From Elymus sibiricus (Eukaryota > Streptophyta > Magnoliopsida > Poales > Poaceae): DNA of 64,000 nt. A program made the position numbers and the translations under genes. The notes under the pieces were generated by a model. It saw only the letters and a list, made by a program, of their open reading frames with translations. It was not told the DNA's origin and did not search any database. The first letter of the stretch is position 1, and the number at the start of each line of letters is the position of its first letter. Of the stretch, positions 11,395-23,523 are shown piece by piece. The stretch spans positions 442,369,531 to 442,433,530 of the forward strand of contig CM077665.1 of assembly GCA_039707655.1 (NCBI GenBank), given 5' to 3'.

Positions 11395-13450
11395 ATTGGT
11401 GTTCTAGGCCAAGTTATTTAGCAAATAAACTAATGACATTGGTATTACCCATAAAGAAAAAAATAAAATAAAATCAAAAAAGTGAACTTTTCTAAGAAAG
11501 GATGAATCAGTGACATTTGTATTATCCTATAGAAGAAAACAAAATGAAAATAAAATAAAAATTAACAACAAAAATTGCACACAGTTTACACAAACAATGC
11601 ACTTTTTTGTAATATGCAAGAATAAGCACATGATAGAGGAATTTCCGTAAAACAAATTCCTAGGAAGGAATGAATGAGTGACATTTGCATTACCAAGAAC
11701 AAAATGAAATAAAAGATAAAATTAGATCAAAATAATGATTTTTTCTAAGGAAAAATGAACTAGTGGGATTTATATTAACCTTTAATAAAAAATAAAAATT
11801 CATAAAAACTAAAACATGATGAAAATAATAATTGTTTTGGAGGAATAATGAATTAGTGGTATTAGTATCACCCTTTCAAAACAAGATAATAAAAAACTAA
11901 AGCAAAATCGAAATAATGAAGTTTCCTAAGGAGAAATAAATAGTGGCATTGGTACTACGCTTTCAGATGAAATAAAATGATAAAAAAACTATTGGAAAAT
12001 AAAAAAGATCAAAGTTTTAAGGAAGATTGAACTAGTAGCATTTCTATTACCCTTAGAGAACAAAAGAAAATGAAATAAAACCAAATAAAAAAATTGCACA
12101 CAATTTATAATGGAATTGTGCTTTATTTTAATATTAAAAAAAATAAACATATATAGTGATTTTTTTGCAAAAAAATCTTTTCCAATGAAAAAATGAATTA
12201 GTGCCATTGGTATTTGATGCATAGCATCTCTACTTCTCCACATCAATAAAATGGAATTTTGTAAGAAATAATGGATTACTAGCAATGGAATTACCCTTTA
12301 AGAAGAAAGGAAATGATGACAAAATGTACACACAATTTATGCAGAAAGTACCGTTTTTATAATACAAATGAATAAACATATAATTGTTGAATTTTTTAAA
12401 AAGAAGTGTCCTCAAAAGGAATGCATTAGTCGTATTGGTATTACCCTTCAAAAATGAGAAAAAAAGAGAACTAAAAAAATTCAAAATAATAAAGTTCGTA
12501 AGAAAGGGTGATTTAGAGGCATCAGTATTACCCTTTAGGAAGAAAGAAAAGCAAAAAAACAATAATGACAAAATTTTCACACGATTTGCAAAGAAAATGT
12601 TTTTTTATAATATGCAAAAATAAACATGTAATATTGAAATTTGTCAAAAAACTAGGGATTCCTAAGAAGGAAAGAATTAGCGACATTGACATTATTCTTA
12701 AAGAAGAAAGTAAATGAAAAAAAAATAACAAAATGGAAATAATGAAGTTTTCTAGGAAATATTGAATTAGCATCATTGGTTTAAACTTTAATAAAAAATA
12801 AAGTGAAAATAATAATAATAATAAATAAAATTACAAAATTGCAAACAATTTACACATAAATTATGTATCTACATAATATGCAATAATAAGAATATAATAG
12901 TGGATTTTCAAAAAAAATGGAAATTTCTTAAGAAGAAATGAATTTGTGGCACTAGTATTATCATTAAAAAGGAAAGGAAAAAAAAAATCAAAATACTGAA
13001 ATTTTCAATAACGAACAAATTAATGACTTTGTTATTACTCTTTAAAAAAATTAAATAAAAACTAAAACAAAATGAAAATAATAAGGTTTTCTATGAAAAA
13101 TGAATTAATGAATGGTATTGGCCTTTAAGAAGAAAAAAAATATAAAATAAACTAAAGGAAAATCAAAGTAATGAGGTTTTCTAAGGAAAAATAAATTAAT
13201 GGCTTGGTACTACCCTTTAAAAGAGAGAGAAATACAACGACAAAATTTGCAGACAATATTAAAAATGTGTTTTTCAAAAATATGCAAGAATAAACATACT
13301 ATAGTGGAATTTTTGCAAAAATAATTCCTAAGATGGAATGAATTAGTGACACTGATTTTACCCTTGAAGAAGAAAGAAAACTAAATAATAACTAAAATAA
13401 TGAAAATAAGGAATATTGAGTTAGTAGCAATATGATTACGATTTAAAGAA
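11395..13450. repeat. AT-rich degenerate tandem array
   Basis: A core resembling GAATTAGTGGCATTGGTATT followed by ACCCTTTAA recurs about 19 times, near 11425, 11502, 11670, 11752, 11845, 11932, 12023, 12186, 12265, 12415, 12505, 12665, 12755, 12935, 13010, 13097, 13185, 13333 and 13412. Spacing is either about 75-93 or about 148-180 bases. The longer units carry an extra block with TTGCACACAATTTA and TATGCAAGAATAAACAT. Each core is followed by A-rich sequence (AAGAAAGAAAATGAAATAAAA). Minus-strand open frames here repeat a KGNT-type motif only because the DNA repeats. Confidence 0.75.
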
Positions 13451-14030
13451 GAAAGGTAACATTTAAAAACAACAACTTGCATGCAACTTCACTCTAAAAT
13501 TGCACTATTTGTAGTATGCAAACAATAATCAATAAACACTGTAATTTTACACATATTGCATAGTATTTATGTGTACGTATTTACATTCACCCAACATAAT
13601 AGAATACCCAGAAGAGAAAAGAACAACTAACTAACAAACAAAAACAAAAGCAAAAGCAAAAACAGAAGAAAAATGAACACCACAAGACAGAAAAAACAAG
13701 CCCAACACAACCAAATTTTCTTTTTTTAGATCACATGCTCACAACATTTTGTTTTGAGACAACACAAGCCCACAACAAACAACACAAGAAATAGAGTTTT
13801 GTTTCCGGCCTAGTTAAAGCGCATCGGCCGAGTGGAAAATCAACAGACCTAAATATGGGGTCAGTCGAAAAAAAAATTCCAACCCAACAAATAGCACAAG
13901 CCAGGAATAAAATACAACACGAATCTCGGAGCAAAATCAACGGCCAAAAAATGGACTGGCCCAAATTCAAAATTCAGGCAAGTTACAAGTAGCCAAAGTG
14001 TTGGACAAAAGAGAAAATATGCTCACGAGG
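13451..14030. other. no gene seen; A-rich
   Basis: This continues the A-rich composition without the core repeat, including an AAAACAAAAGC-type simple tract near 13640. The 79-codon minus-strand frame at 13731-13970 shows no recognisable domain. Confidence 0.4.
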
Positions 14031-14635
14031 GATGGCAATCTGTACCCATTACCCACATACCCGACGGGTAAAAACTCTATTATTGTAAGGGTATGGAACA
14101 AAAAGTTACCCATGGGTATATTAAAAGGGTAATCGCAAACCCATTGGGTAGAGCGGGTACGGATATAGGATCATATAACCCATACCCTTATACCCACTTG
14201 CCCGTATAAAATCTTACAACTACGACCATATTGCCTCAAAACTTTGTCATGAGCTTGTGAAGTTAAAATGTATGACTATGTGATGTTGTTTATGACAGTG
14301 TGTTGTTGTTTATGAGAAAGTGATGTTGTTTATTATAGTGTGTTGTTGTTTATGATGTGCTCTTGTTTATAATTATGCTCTCTGTTATGATGTGTTTTTG
14401 TGGATAAATTATTATTATATGTCGTTGTTGATGACTATGTTGTGCTTAAATTGATGCTTTGCAAATATGCGTATTTTTTACCTGTGTGTACCCATTTACC
14501 TTGTCGGGTGGCGGGTATGGGAAGTATTTGTATCCGTTGACAGGTATGGATATGGATGATTTGTAAGCTCAAAAGGGTGGCTAAGGGTATGGGTGACTCC
14601 ACCAGTACCCAAACCCAGCTGGTGTCATCCCCTAT
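14031..14635. repeat. foldback-like segment with TACCC/GGGTA ends
   Basis: The left end (GGGATGGCAATCTGTACCC) and the right end (GTACCC..GGTGTCATCCC) are roughly inverted, and many TACCC and GGGTA motifs lie near both ends. This resembles ends of non-autonomous hAT-type elements that begin with GGGATGGCAA. No 8-bp target duplication could be found, so the call is weak. Confidence 0.3.
14272..14376. repeat. minisatellite, about 20-bp unit
   Basis: About five imperfect units of a TGTGTTGTTGTTTATGA-like sequence follow each other with small length changes, inside the foldback-like segment. Confidence 0.6.
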
Positions 14636-14748
14636 CTTATTCCGGATCCATCTCCTAGGTAGAAAACAAGGAACGTACAATCTGGACGTAAGCAAACTGT
14701 ACCGTTTCAGTAGTTCACTCTTACTGCTATCTTAGCTAGCTATGAGTA

Positions 14749-15003
14749 GTCTCTTTGTTTTTTATTTACTCCGCATATTAGCTTTGATTGATATTAAACT
14801 GATAAATTTTAACCAAGTTTATGGAAATCAATATCAACATTTACAATAACAAATCCATATGATACGAAAATATATTCAATGGTGAATTTAATGGTATTAA
14901 TTTGATGGTGTATATGTTATTATTGTTTTCTACAAATTTGATCAAAGTTAATAAATATTGACTTTATACAAATCTAATATGTGAGTAAATCAAACGGAGA
15001 GAG
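14749..15003. mobile_element. Stowaway-type MITE (degenerate)
   Basis: The ends are inverted (GTCTCTTTG..ATTTACTCCGCATATTA and TAATATGTGAGTAAAT..GGAGAGA) and are flanked by TA at 14747-14748 and 15004-15005. The length is 255 bases. It resembles the element at 17770-18025 but is more diverged. Such elements move with Mariner-type transposases and carry no gene. Confidence 0.75.
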
Positions 15004-15045
15004 TACATGATATGTCTATTGTTTGTGACTTCATATTGATGGTAA

Positions 15046-15321
15046 GGCCACTCCAAGTGCATCAAATCAGATAGACCAAATGTCTGCGAACAAGTCCATG
15101 GGTAGCAATAGGGAGCATGTCATCCAACCGTATGCATCAAATACTAATCCCTACAACGGAGTGGGCCAGACGGACCTAGAGAACAAAAAAACGCATGGCC
15201 TGTGAGTTCATTTGTACAACTGGCCGAAAAGACTGTCCAGACTGCCTCAACTTTGGTTCATGGCAAAAAGTATCCGCACGAACATTTGCGGGCCTTTTGA
15301 TGTATCGTGTTGGAGTTGCCC
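15046..15321. mobile_element. MITE with TAA target duplication
   Basis: The ends GGCCACTCCAA and TTGGAGTTGCCC are inverted with a one-base indel. TAA flanks both sides (15043-15045 and 15322-15324). A three-base TAA site and this end type suggest a PIF/Harbinger-related MITE. Length 276 bases, no coding capacity. Confidence 0.5.
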
Positions 15322-15324
15322 TAA

Positions 15325-17767
15325 AACAGTAACTCGTGTGGTGGAACTGAAAGAAGAGCAGCGGAAGCTTTACCATGCTGTTTGATAACCTGGTGGTATA
15401 TCATACTCATACTCATACACAAATAAGTAAATCAAGAGAAGCTTTAATTCTTAGCCAATCATTCCTTTACTGATTTCATCAGAAGAGCAGCACCCTTCAC
15501 TGATTTTCTCAAAATAAACAGGGTTCTTCGCTATTAATATGCAGTTATCCCTTTCCCCAACTAACTCCATGACATGCATGTCATCCACTTCCTCGGTGTA
15601 CCATATTTAGGCCAGGTCCTAGAACACTCACTCACTGCCTTACCGGTTGGAGTATAACCAACCCGGAGAAAAAAGAGCATCCATGTTCCCTTGATATTTT
15701 TCACCAACCTAGCAATGCTGAATTTTTCGTTGCTCTACTGATCCTGCCCCACTTTACTCATTCGGAGTGTTTGTCAAGCATCTGGCTGCAAGATGAATAC
15801 TGAATCTGTGATGAGTATTATCAGTGCCATTGGAATTATGCTTACTATAAACAGTAGCCGACCAAGAAGAAAGAGGCTGGAGTCCAGAGATGTCCTTCAA
15901 ATTAGGATGAATACATGTTTGTTATGTTGTTCCATTCGATCATTCTTCGGCCCTTAATTTCATAGCTAAATCTAGTAGTACTTCTGACCGAGACAGCGAG
16001 GGCAATAAAATACTTATCCAGCGAGTTGATGGTGAGATGTAGGAGATGTAGAGGTGTGGAGGAGGCGAAGAACCGTCTTAGCTGCAGAAGCAAGCAAGAA
16101 TCCCACCACTTGGCGTGAGCACTTTGATTGAGCCCTACCAACAGTGGCCCCTGAACAAATCGGGAGGCGCCGCACCAACCAAAGTATGTGACCGGCACAC
16201 TGATGATAGTGTCGGTTTACATCAACTTTGGAAACCAGACCACGAACGGCGGGCGAAGGAGGACGAGCATACCAGTGATGAACAAGCAAAAATAATTTCA
16301 GCAGATTTGCTCGTACAACATCGGTTCTATAACTGGTGTACGCTGTACATAACCAACTCAGACTGGCTTGAAACGAGACGGAAAAGGGAAAGCGGGAGCG
16401 AAGATCGGCGTGGTAGCCGGTAGCTAGCTAGCGGTTCGTGCGCCAGCCGCACCGTCGCGTTCTGGCTAGCGAAGGGGCATCATGACAATGTACTACTCCC
16501 TTGATTGCTCGCTCGCCCGTTTGGCGGTGCATGGCGATGGTGGCCACCTAACCTAACTGACCACGTGAGTGAGTGTGAGACGCCGACGTTCAGTTGTGCT
16601 CCACGAAGGACCCCATCAATGTACGCACGTCGTGTACACTCCCGAATCCCGATACGATACATGCTGCCATGCTGGTGCGCAGGCCCGGCTACTACGTACG
16701 TACTTGGCTAGTCTGTGGCATTTATACGCACCTCCAGAAACGTATACTAGTGCATTTTCGTTGCAAGGTCATTTTCACTGGGGATGCAAGAGGGCGTCCC
16801 GCATATCCCGCAAAAGTAGGAAAATAGTGCAAACTAAGCTAAATCTGGATGAAAAAATTATAGCTAACGTGATCCGTTTATATACTACAAAGCGGGGCGG
16901 ATCGGGCGCACCCCTAATTTTCACGGACGGACCTCTCCGCTGGCTGCCTGGCCAGAGCAGGTACGTACGCTTCTCTGCTTCTCTCAGTTGGGTTACGGAG
17001 AGTAGTACTCTTGGCGGATCTCCTCTCCTGTCCAGCAGGTCGTACCTTCGCCATGGCATGGTAAAGGAGAGGAAGGGGAAACCGTCGCGTCACACGAACA
17101 GCGCCGGGCCGCGGGGCACGCACGACGACTGGAGGAGCCAGCGGCAAACCGATGTATCTGCGCTGTGAAAGGTGACCTGTTCGTTCGCGCCTGGGTACGG
17201 GCGCCTCCCGGGTTTCGCCGATCACCAAACAGTGGAGGAGTACTGCAACGACCACCTCTATACGCGTAGTATTATTTTTACTAAATGGCCTCTAAAGGAT
17301 CTTATGTCGTGCCCTCACCCCCTAAAAAACTTATTTCGTTGCCTGACCTTCGTTCGCGTCTGACTATTAGGCGTGTAACATACACATTTGCACGCCTTTC
17401 TCCAAGGCGTCTTTGAGCGATCGCGGTCAATGGTCGTCGGTCAGGCCGTCAGCGTGGCGCTGCCCTGATGCGACGGATGAAACGGCGCTAATAGTTTATC
17501 TCCCACGCCATATAGTTAGGCGTTATCGGTCGGTGAAACGCCTCTCCCCTAGGCGTGCTATCACTGGAACACGCCTGTTCCCTAGACGTTGATATTTACG
17601 ATACTGGACCGTCTGACTTTCTATCTGGATGCCTTCGCTGTATTGCTGACCCGCCGGACCGACTGACGCGTCTTATTTGCCAGACCATCTGATATATTGT
17701 GTAGGGCTGTCTTTACTCCTATAGTAGTCTGGCTGTTTGGCGTGTCACGTTCTTCATATCGTCCAAC
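15325..17767. other. low-copy sequence, no gene resolved; GC-rich core
   Basis: There are several overlapping open frames, the longest 16569-17168, but none shows a domain, a coherent splice structure or a strand preference. They look like chance frames in the GC-rich part (about 16.4-17.3 kb). The 3' part (17360-17590) has a cluster of AGGCGT/ACGCCT hexamers in both orientations. A promoter or degraded gene start is possible but not shown. Confidence 0.4.
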
Positions 17768-17769
17768 TA

Positions 17770-18025
17770 CTCCCTTCGTTTTTATTTACTTTGCATATTA
17801 GAGTTGACTGAAGTCAAACTTCATAAAGTTTGACCAAGTTTATAGTAAAAATATAAACATTTGCCGTAACGAATAAATACGATTAGATTCATTATTGAAT
17901 GTACTTTCACATCATATAGATTTGTGACGGTAAATGTTTATATTTTTTACTATAAACCTAGTCAAACTTTACGAAGCTTGACTTTGAGCAAAGCTAATAT
18001 GCGAAGTAAATAAAAACGGAGGGAG
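17770..18025. mobile_element. Stowaway-type MITE
   Basis: It starts CTCCCTTCGTTTTTATTTAC and ends GTAAATAAAAACGGAGGGAG, an inverted pair, with TA at 17768-17769 and 18026-18027. It is 256 bases long, has GTCAAAC/GTTTGAC internal symmetry and no coding sequence. Classic grass Stowaway. Confidence 0.9.
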
Positions 18026-18181
18026 TACTCATTTATTCCCTCGCCAGATGGATCGACGCATTTCGTCTCTTTAAATACGTTTGCCCTGCATCACCCATCC
18101 CTACTCCGCACTCCCCCGCAAAACCGCCATTTTTGTCCGCCTCAGCTTCTTCCACTCTCAATTTCAATCCGGCAAGGAAGG

Positions 18182-19001
18182 ATGTCGTCGAAATTCCCGA
18201 CCATCAAGGACGTCGTCAATCCCTCTGTCCGTCGGAGCTTGTTCGCAACCCCATCCACGAAGCATGTATTTGTCTCTGTGTCGCAGTCAACTCATTTTCG
18301 GATCTGCCTCATAGGGCAATTGTTATCTGTGTCCCGAGATCAATCATGAACTGCATTTCTAGGCGTGAGTCCGTGCTGTAGGGATGAATCTTGTAAAAGT
18401 TCATTAAATGTTCATACTTTATGCTGCAGATGGATAAGTTGTGGATGGTGTGGTTCATTGTGCATAAATCATCTTTCTGTCAACCAGCACCTGAACCATG
18501 GCTCGAAGAATCAATCACCATAGATAATTTGAAAGAGAAGCTTGTGCAACATAGGTTAGGCCGTAATGATTTCATTTACTATTGAAGCAGGGTTGACGCA
18601 AGTGACACGATCGGGTGGAACTTAAGCGGCAAGAATAAGTTCAGCTCAAGTTACACGAGGATGTTGAAGTCAGGTAACAAGATGCTGATGAGGAACCCTA
18701 GGTGCATGATGAGGTTCAGGTCAAGTAGGTGGTTGCCGAGAATCAGGTCAAGTGGGTGGTTGAGTTTAAACACCGGTGGCAGGATGAGTATGACTGAACT
18801 CACCGACGATACCACAGTTGGGAAGATGATCGAAGAATACAGATCATTTCAGATGGTTGAATTGCAATGTTACAGGAGACCCGATGGGTTTGTAGAGCCC
18901 GCTCCAATTACACAAGTTTATGTTGTTAACAACCCTGAACTTCATGTTTACAATTCAGAATATGTTAAGTTAGCACCCCATGTACCCCATGTTGTCTGAA
19001 A
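18182..19001 (+). pseudogene. unrecognised multi-exon gene remnant
   Basis: A possible first exon starts at ATG 18182 (55 codons, MSSKFPTIKDVV...). A second frame opens at 18431 (MDKLWMVWF...) with a TGA near 18583. From about 18720 the coding signal is split between two frames: one gives WVVEFKHRWQDEYD, and the other continues with ELTDDTTV, MIEEYR, VELQCYRRPDGF and NPELHVY to a TGA at 18997-18999. The change of frame near 18790 suggests a small indel. I do not recognise the family. It converges with the minus-strand gene at 19214-19735. Confidence 0.4.
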
Positions 19002-19213
19002 ACTCTAAATTTGGCATTGCGGTCGCATGCTGTTATGATTTGTGCTTTTCAGGTTCATTTTACCTTTAATGTGTTTGTAATTACGCTTTCAGTTTCGATG
19101 TAGGCGAGCATTCAAATAACAGTAGACGGTGCGATAACTTTAGAGAAACCTACTTTATTCCCTCTCTTCGAACTGAATAGAGCATAATGTTACATAAACC
19201 TGAATCTAGTCTA

Positions 19214-19735
19214 ACTCGCTAGGTCTTTGCTGGCCTTTTTTCTAGCGCATCACTCTTCGAATTGCTTCTGATGCTTAGCTCTATGTTCTCTCTTTTGCTT
19301 CTCCTCCAACATCTTCTTCTCTTCTCTTTCCACGTACCCGACACCAAACCAATACAGCTCGTACTGTTTCTTGGTTTCAAGCCAGCATTTGCTTGGGCAC
19401 CTAGCATCTTCCTGCAATCAGTTCACAGGTGTTTTTCAGATAGTGAAGCACGGAATCAGATATGATAGGATATGGAAAGATTGGCTTATGAAGTATGGCA
19501 CAGGCCCCTTGGTGTGTCTATAGACGAATCCCGAGCAACCCATTTCTCCTTTGGTTCTTATCTTGAATTCGTCGGCAGTGTAGCAGGCTGGCACACCGCA
19601 ATGATAGTGTCCTACATGTGGCACAAAGGAATCCAGGTCCTCGGCAGATGGCATATCTGGTGGTAGGAAGGTGTCGTTGCGGGGTCCTACTAGTTCATCC
19701 AAACCCCCTTTGCCTTTATGCAAAGAGGATCCCAT
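19214..19735 (-). pseudogene. unrecognised two-exon Cys-rich, coiled-coil gene
   Basis: Exon 1 runs from ATG at 19735 to 19502 (78 codons) and includes HYHCGVPAC, TKGEMGCSGF and YRHTKGP. A GT donor follows directly and a TTGCAG acceptor lies at 19412-19417. Exon 2 from 19411 stays in phase with CPSKCWLE, QYELYWFG and a Lys/Glu-rich helix (REEKKMLEEKQKRE), stopping at 19250-19252. The frame then reopens to a second stop near 19214, suggesting the TGA shortened the protein. Spaced Cys and His suggest a small zinc-binding fold; the C-terminus looks like a coiled coil. The donor is weak and function is unknown. Confidence 0.45.
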
Positions 19736-20130
19736 GGTTCTGTTGTGGCTGTGCAGAAACAGTGGTGGTGTATGAAAATTTATAGACAGTCCACAGGTAT
19801 GTAACCGTTGGATGGAGTGTTCAAACGAGTCAGTATGTCTGATATTATAGTTGGATGGTCTGACCTTAACGGGCTCTTTGTAACAGTTCGGTGGCTTGGC
19901 TTCCTGGGATTTCATGGGCTGGCCTTAGTCCTCGTTTTTCCTTGTGTTTTGTTCCCCCAGGCAGTAGGCTAGCTCCTCCTTCCCCCAAATCTATCGCACT
20001 GAAACCCTACGGCCACTTGACGTCGGTTTCGACAGTAGATTCGGCCTCGCCGGCTGGCCAGCGCTACGGCTGTCCGCCCACCCTAAGCTGGCCCCATCCC
20101 GCCGTCAGCATCGTAAACAGTCCAGGCGAC

Positions 20131-23100
20131 ATGAAATGTGTACGGGTGTTGCGGTTTCAGGGGGAATCAACCGTGGCATGAAGTAAGTCACCGTAATCGT
20201 CAAACCTTTACGATTTTTCCTGCTGTACTGTGGAATTAGTTGGGTCGTGCATTAGGTCACACGTAGGCTGGTGAGTAGAACCTTGATATTTTTCAATTTA
20301 TGCCGTTTTTAGTACAGAAACAAGTTCTCTTAGATCTAGTTCCCATCTTATTCCGCGCTTGTTGTATGGAACACTGACAGTAGTTCGTCGTGTTCTTGCG
20401 CAGACTACGCACCTGAATCAGTTCAGTGTCTCGTGTGGTAGCCAATCTTTGGATCCGCTCTGCCCTTTCTACCAGACAACAACATCCAATTTGCTCGAAG
20501 ATGGTAACGATATTATATTTGCAGACGGTTGTCTTGAACTTGATGTTACAAATGATTCATCACCGCCTGGTGATAATGGTAACAATCTTCGATTTTTAGA
20601 TGGTAGCAATCAGTTTGAAATGCCCGAGCATTATCGAGGTGTGTCAAGCACAACTTCTACCTTTTCACATGGGAGCCGCTCATGAGGAGGCTACTGTGGC
20701 CTCAACTAACTGTCATCAGTCTAAATCAATCCAGTAACACCAGGTACTGCCTTGTTGTAGGAGATGATTAACATTGTTTGAGTGTTGATGCCGCTCTGGT
20801 TGGTTCATTTGTTTCTATTGCCTTTTATTTGTGATCTAACCAGTCACCATTAACGCAGGTGGTTCCGAGCATTAAACAAGCTTTACATACTGAAGCACAA
20901 GGTGAACCCATCCCAATATCGAACTTGGCTGGTGATGGTAATGAGCAGACCGTTGATGCTCGCAGTACCGATTACCCGCTATCTGAACAAAGTTATGAAG
21001 TAAATGCAGCGGAGGATGTTAGTGGCTCCACCGACAACCCGCTATCCCACTCTGATTCACCTAACTGGTTAGGCCAATACTTTGTACCTGAATTATTGTC
21101 CATGTCCATGGTGGGATACGCAGGAGGAGAACCGTCCACAGACGCCTCTAGCCATGTGAAGGATGCAATCGAGAGCGACCTACCAGTGTATCCCCTCATT
21201 CCTGTCAAAGTGGTACATCATGGCACTACAATTGTAATTGCCTTTGTTCATCTAAAGAGATGCATTGTATGTATCATTCAAAATTCTTATGGTCTCACTT
21301 ACTGATTAGGTCTACGGTAGGCGGGCCGCTGCAATTTCCGGATCAGGTGCATGGCAACCAGCCATAACAGACGCATCCAACTACGGGACTGGAGGGACAA
21401 ATGGACTGACCAACTGTGCCGATACTAGTGTTGTATAGTCGAATCGTATAGCGGCAAAGCAACTGGGAACAACATAGCAATCGGTAGCAGAAGCGGCGGA
21501 TGGAAACGTCGGCACAACTTTGATTGCACCTGATTTTGTCAACCCTCTGGCTTTCAAGTCTCCTGGGTCTGAGACGATAATGTACACCAAGGACAAATCC
21601 GGACCTCGCCATGATTCTCCAAGGGAAATGTTCGTCCAAGTCATGTATTAGAGAACATCAATACGAGTGATGGTGAACATAACATGGATGAGGCGGCTAG
21701 TTTGAATTTGGATACATTGGTGCTGTTTCGCTGCTGGCCAGTGATGATTTGGTTGAACCGTCACTGGCACAACAGAAAGGAAAGGAAGCCATGAACCACA
21801 AGGCCTCACCTGGATGCAAATCACGAAGTTTGAACAGACCACGAAGACAGTCCATCCTGGAGTCAGAGGACAGAAAGGCAGACCAAGAGGCAGAGAAGAC
21901 ACTGGTGATGGAACAACATGGGTCAGGTAGCGGTACTAAAACATTTAGCCGGAAGACTAAGGCGGGCAAAACATTCCCAGCCAGTCCGCCGCAATCATTG
22001 AAGTCAGCTGTATCGTTGGGGATGAATCAATCGTCTTACTCAATGACGGATGCGGCAACATCAATTGGTGTAAACCTTATGTCAGCCAGAGCTTCACCAG
22101 TAAAGCGCATGCACCTTTCAGCTCAGCCAGCGACTGCCGCGGCATCAACATGCTTCAACCTTTCACCTCACTCAGTCAGTGTCGCTAGGAGTCGAGCCAA
22201 CGCGGCTTATACAGCGGTTAAAAGGAAGAGCAACCCCGCATCTGCATCGATCGCCACGGAGCAGGTTAGCAAAAAATATCGTCTGCCACAAATCCATCTG
22301 ACGGCAGAACAACGATCATCGTTCATGAGCGTCTTTACGACGAACCAGAGACAGTTGATCTAATGCCTTGCACTCCGACACGAGGCATGGTACACCGATA
22401 GCTTGCAAACCTGAAGAGCGAGAGTTGCCATGTACTTCATCGGATCCAATGGATGTCCAACCCTTACAAGCTGGGGAGGAGCGCCATGGAAGCTAGATTT
22501 CACTCCATCGAACAGCAGGGCTATTATGAAAACATTGTCATGGGGTTGAAGAACCGTGTGGTACAGATGAAGACCATCGACTGGGATCATGTAAGGCTAA
22601 ACGATTGTTTTGCTGGCCTGGAGCAGGCATGCATAGACACAGGAGTATTTGGGCTGACCACTTTCAGAAAGGATTGGTTCGAGGAGGCGATCATGCAGTT
22701 ATACTCCACCCTGTTTGTGGATGAGCAAACTATGACAATGCACTGGATGACCAACTGTAAAAAGTTTGAGGCATCGTACAACCAATTCGCCAAAGAGCTT
22801 GGCCTAGCGACGCTCGATGATGAAAGGGAAAAGTTGAAGGAAAGGATACACGAAGCCGTCAAGCCCCTAAAGTCTGACGAGCTACTGTCGTTCTACGTTG
22901 ACGCGGTGACACAGAATAAAGATTTCAAGGACGGTAGTCTGAAGTACATGCAGCCTAGGCTTGTCACTCTCTCTCGTGTGCTGCAGCACACACTCGCCCC
23001 AAAGCATGGGGACAAAGGGAGTGTCCGCAAATGGGCTGCCAACCTACTGATGCACTTCCACAAGAAGGATGACTTCCAGGAGATGCACTTCATTTTCACC

Positions 23101-23523
23101 GAGATGAAGAGCACAAGCACAGATAAAAGACGGAGCCTTCCTTTCGCACTATACATCCAGGCTCTGTTTGATGATGTTTGTTCATCTCTGATGAAGATTT
23201 TTTGTACAACCAAGCACGAGCAGTACCATCCCGAATTGGTGAGGATTGAAGATAGTTTTGCTGGCAATGATTCCATGGAACTAGAAGGTGACTCTCACAC
23301 TCCTCTGGCAACCATGCCATGCGAGCCTATCACCAATCGATCGTCAAACACGACGATGCTCGTACTAATTTTGGACGCCCTAAAGAAGATGTAGTCTATA
23401 CCGAAGTCCTTGAGGAAGCTGGAGGCAGTACCTGAAGCCCTGAGGAAGTTGGAGAGGGAGAATCAGGAGTTGAAGCAAATCGTCAACCAGCTGCAGAAGA
23501 CCATAAGCGCTCTTAGGTCGTGA
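20131..23523 (+). pseudogene. long coiled-coil gene resembling plant transposon-protein families
   Basis: A run of plus-strand coding blocks with plausible AG/GT borders: about 20401-20685 (acidic, Ser-rich), 20860-21231, 21330-21650 (two TAG stops), 21746-22363 (Ser/Ala-rich, basic RKTKAGK and KRKSN stretches that could act as nuclear signals), and 22453-23394. The last block has the best-kept fold: FGLTTFRKDWFEEAIMQLYS followed by MHWMT, FEASYNQFAKELGL and a helical region. This resembles the N-terminal part of 'putative plant transposon protein' domains (Transposase_32-like), judged by memory only. After a TAG at 23392 the frame continues to TGA at 23521-23523 as a leucine-zipper-like coil (KLEREN, LKQIVNQL). 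At least four stops or shifts break it. It converges with the DUF295-like gene. Confidence 0.5.

Noticed and set aside
12230..12580. Minus-strand ORF with a repeated FLKGNT motif in the AT-rich array
   Set aside because: The protein repeat is just the translation of the tandem DNA units; the units are not multiples of three and contain many stops.
11395..13450. CRISPR-like array
   Set aside because: Units are degenerate with no constant repeat and unique spacer structure, and the genome context is a plant nucleus.
16569..17168. 199-codon open frame in GC-rich DNA
   Set aside because: Overlapping open frames exist on both strands, there is no domain or splice structure, and composition alone explains it.
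18081..18381. Two overlapping plus-strand frames at the start of the 18-kb gene remnant (18081-18314 and 18133-18381)
   Set aside because: They compete with the frame from ATG 18182, and none shows a recognised motif; only a low-confidence gene remnant is kept.
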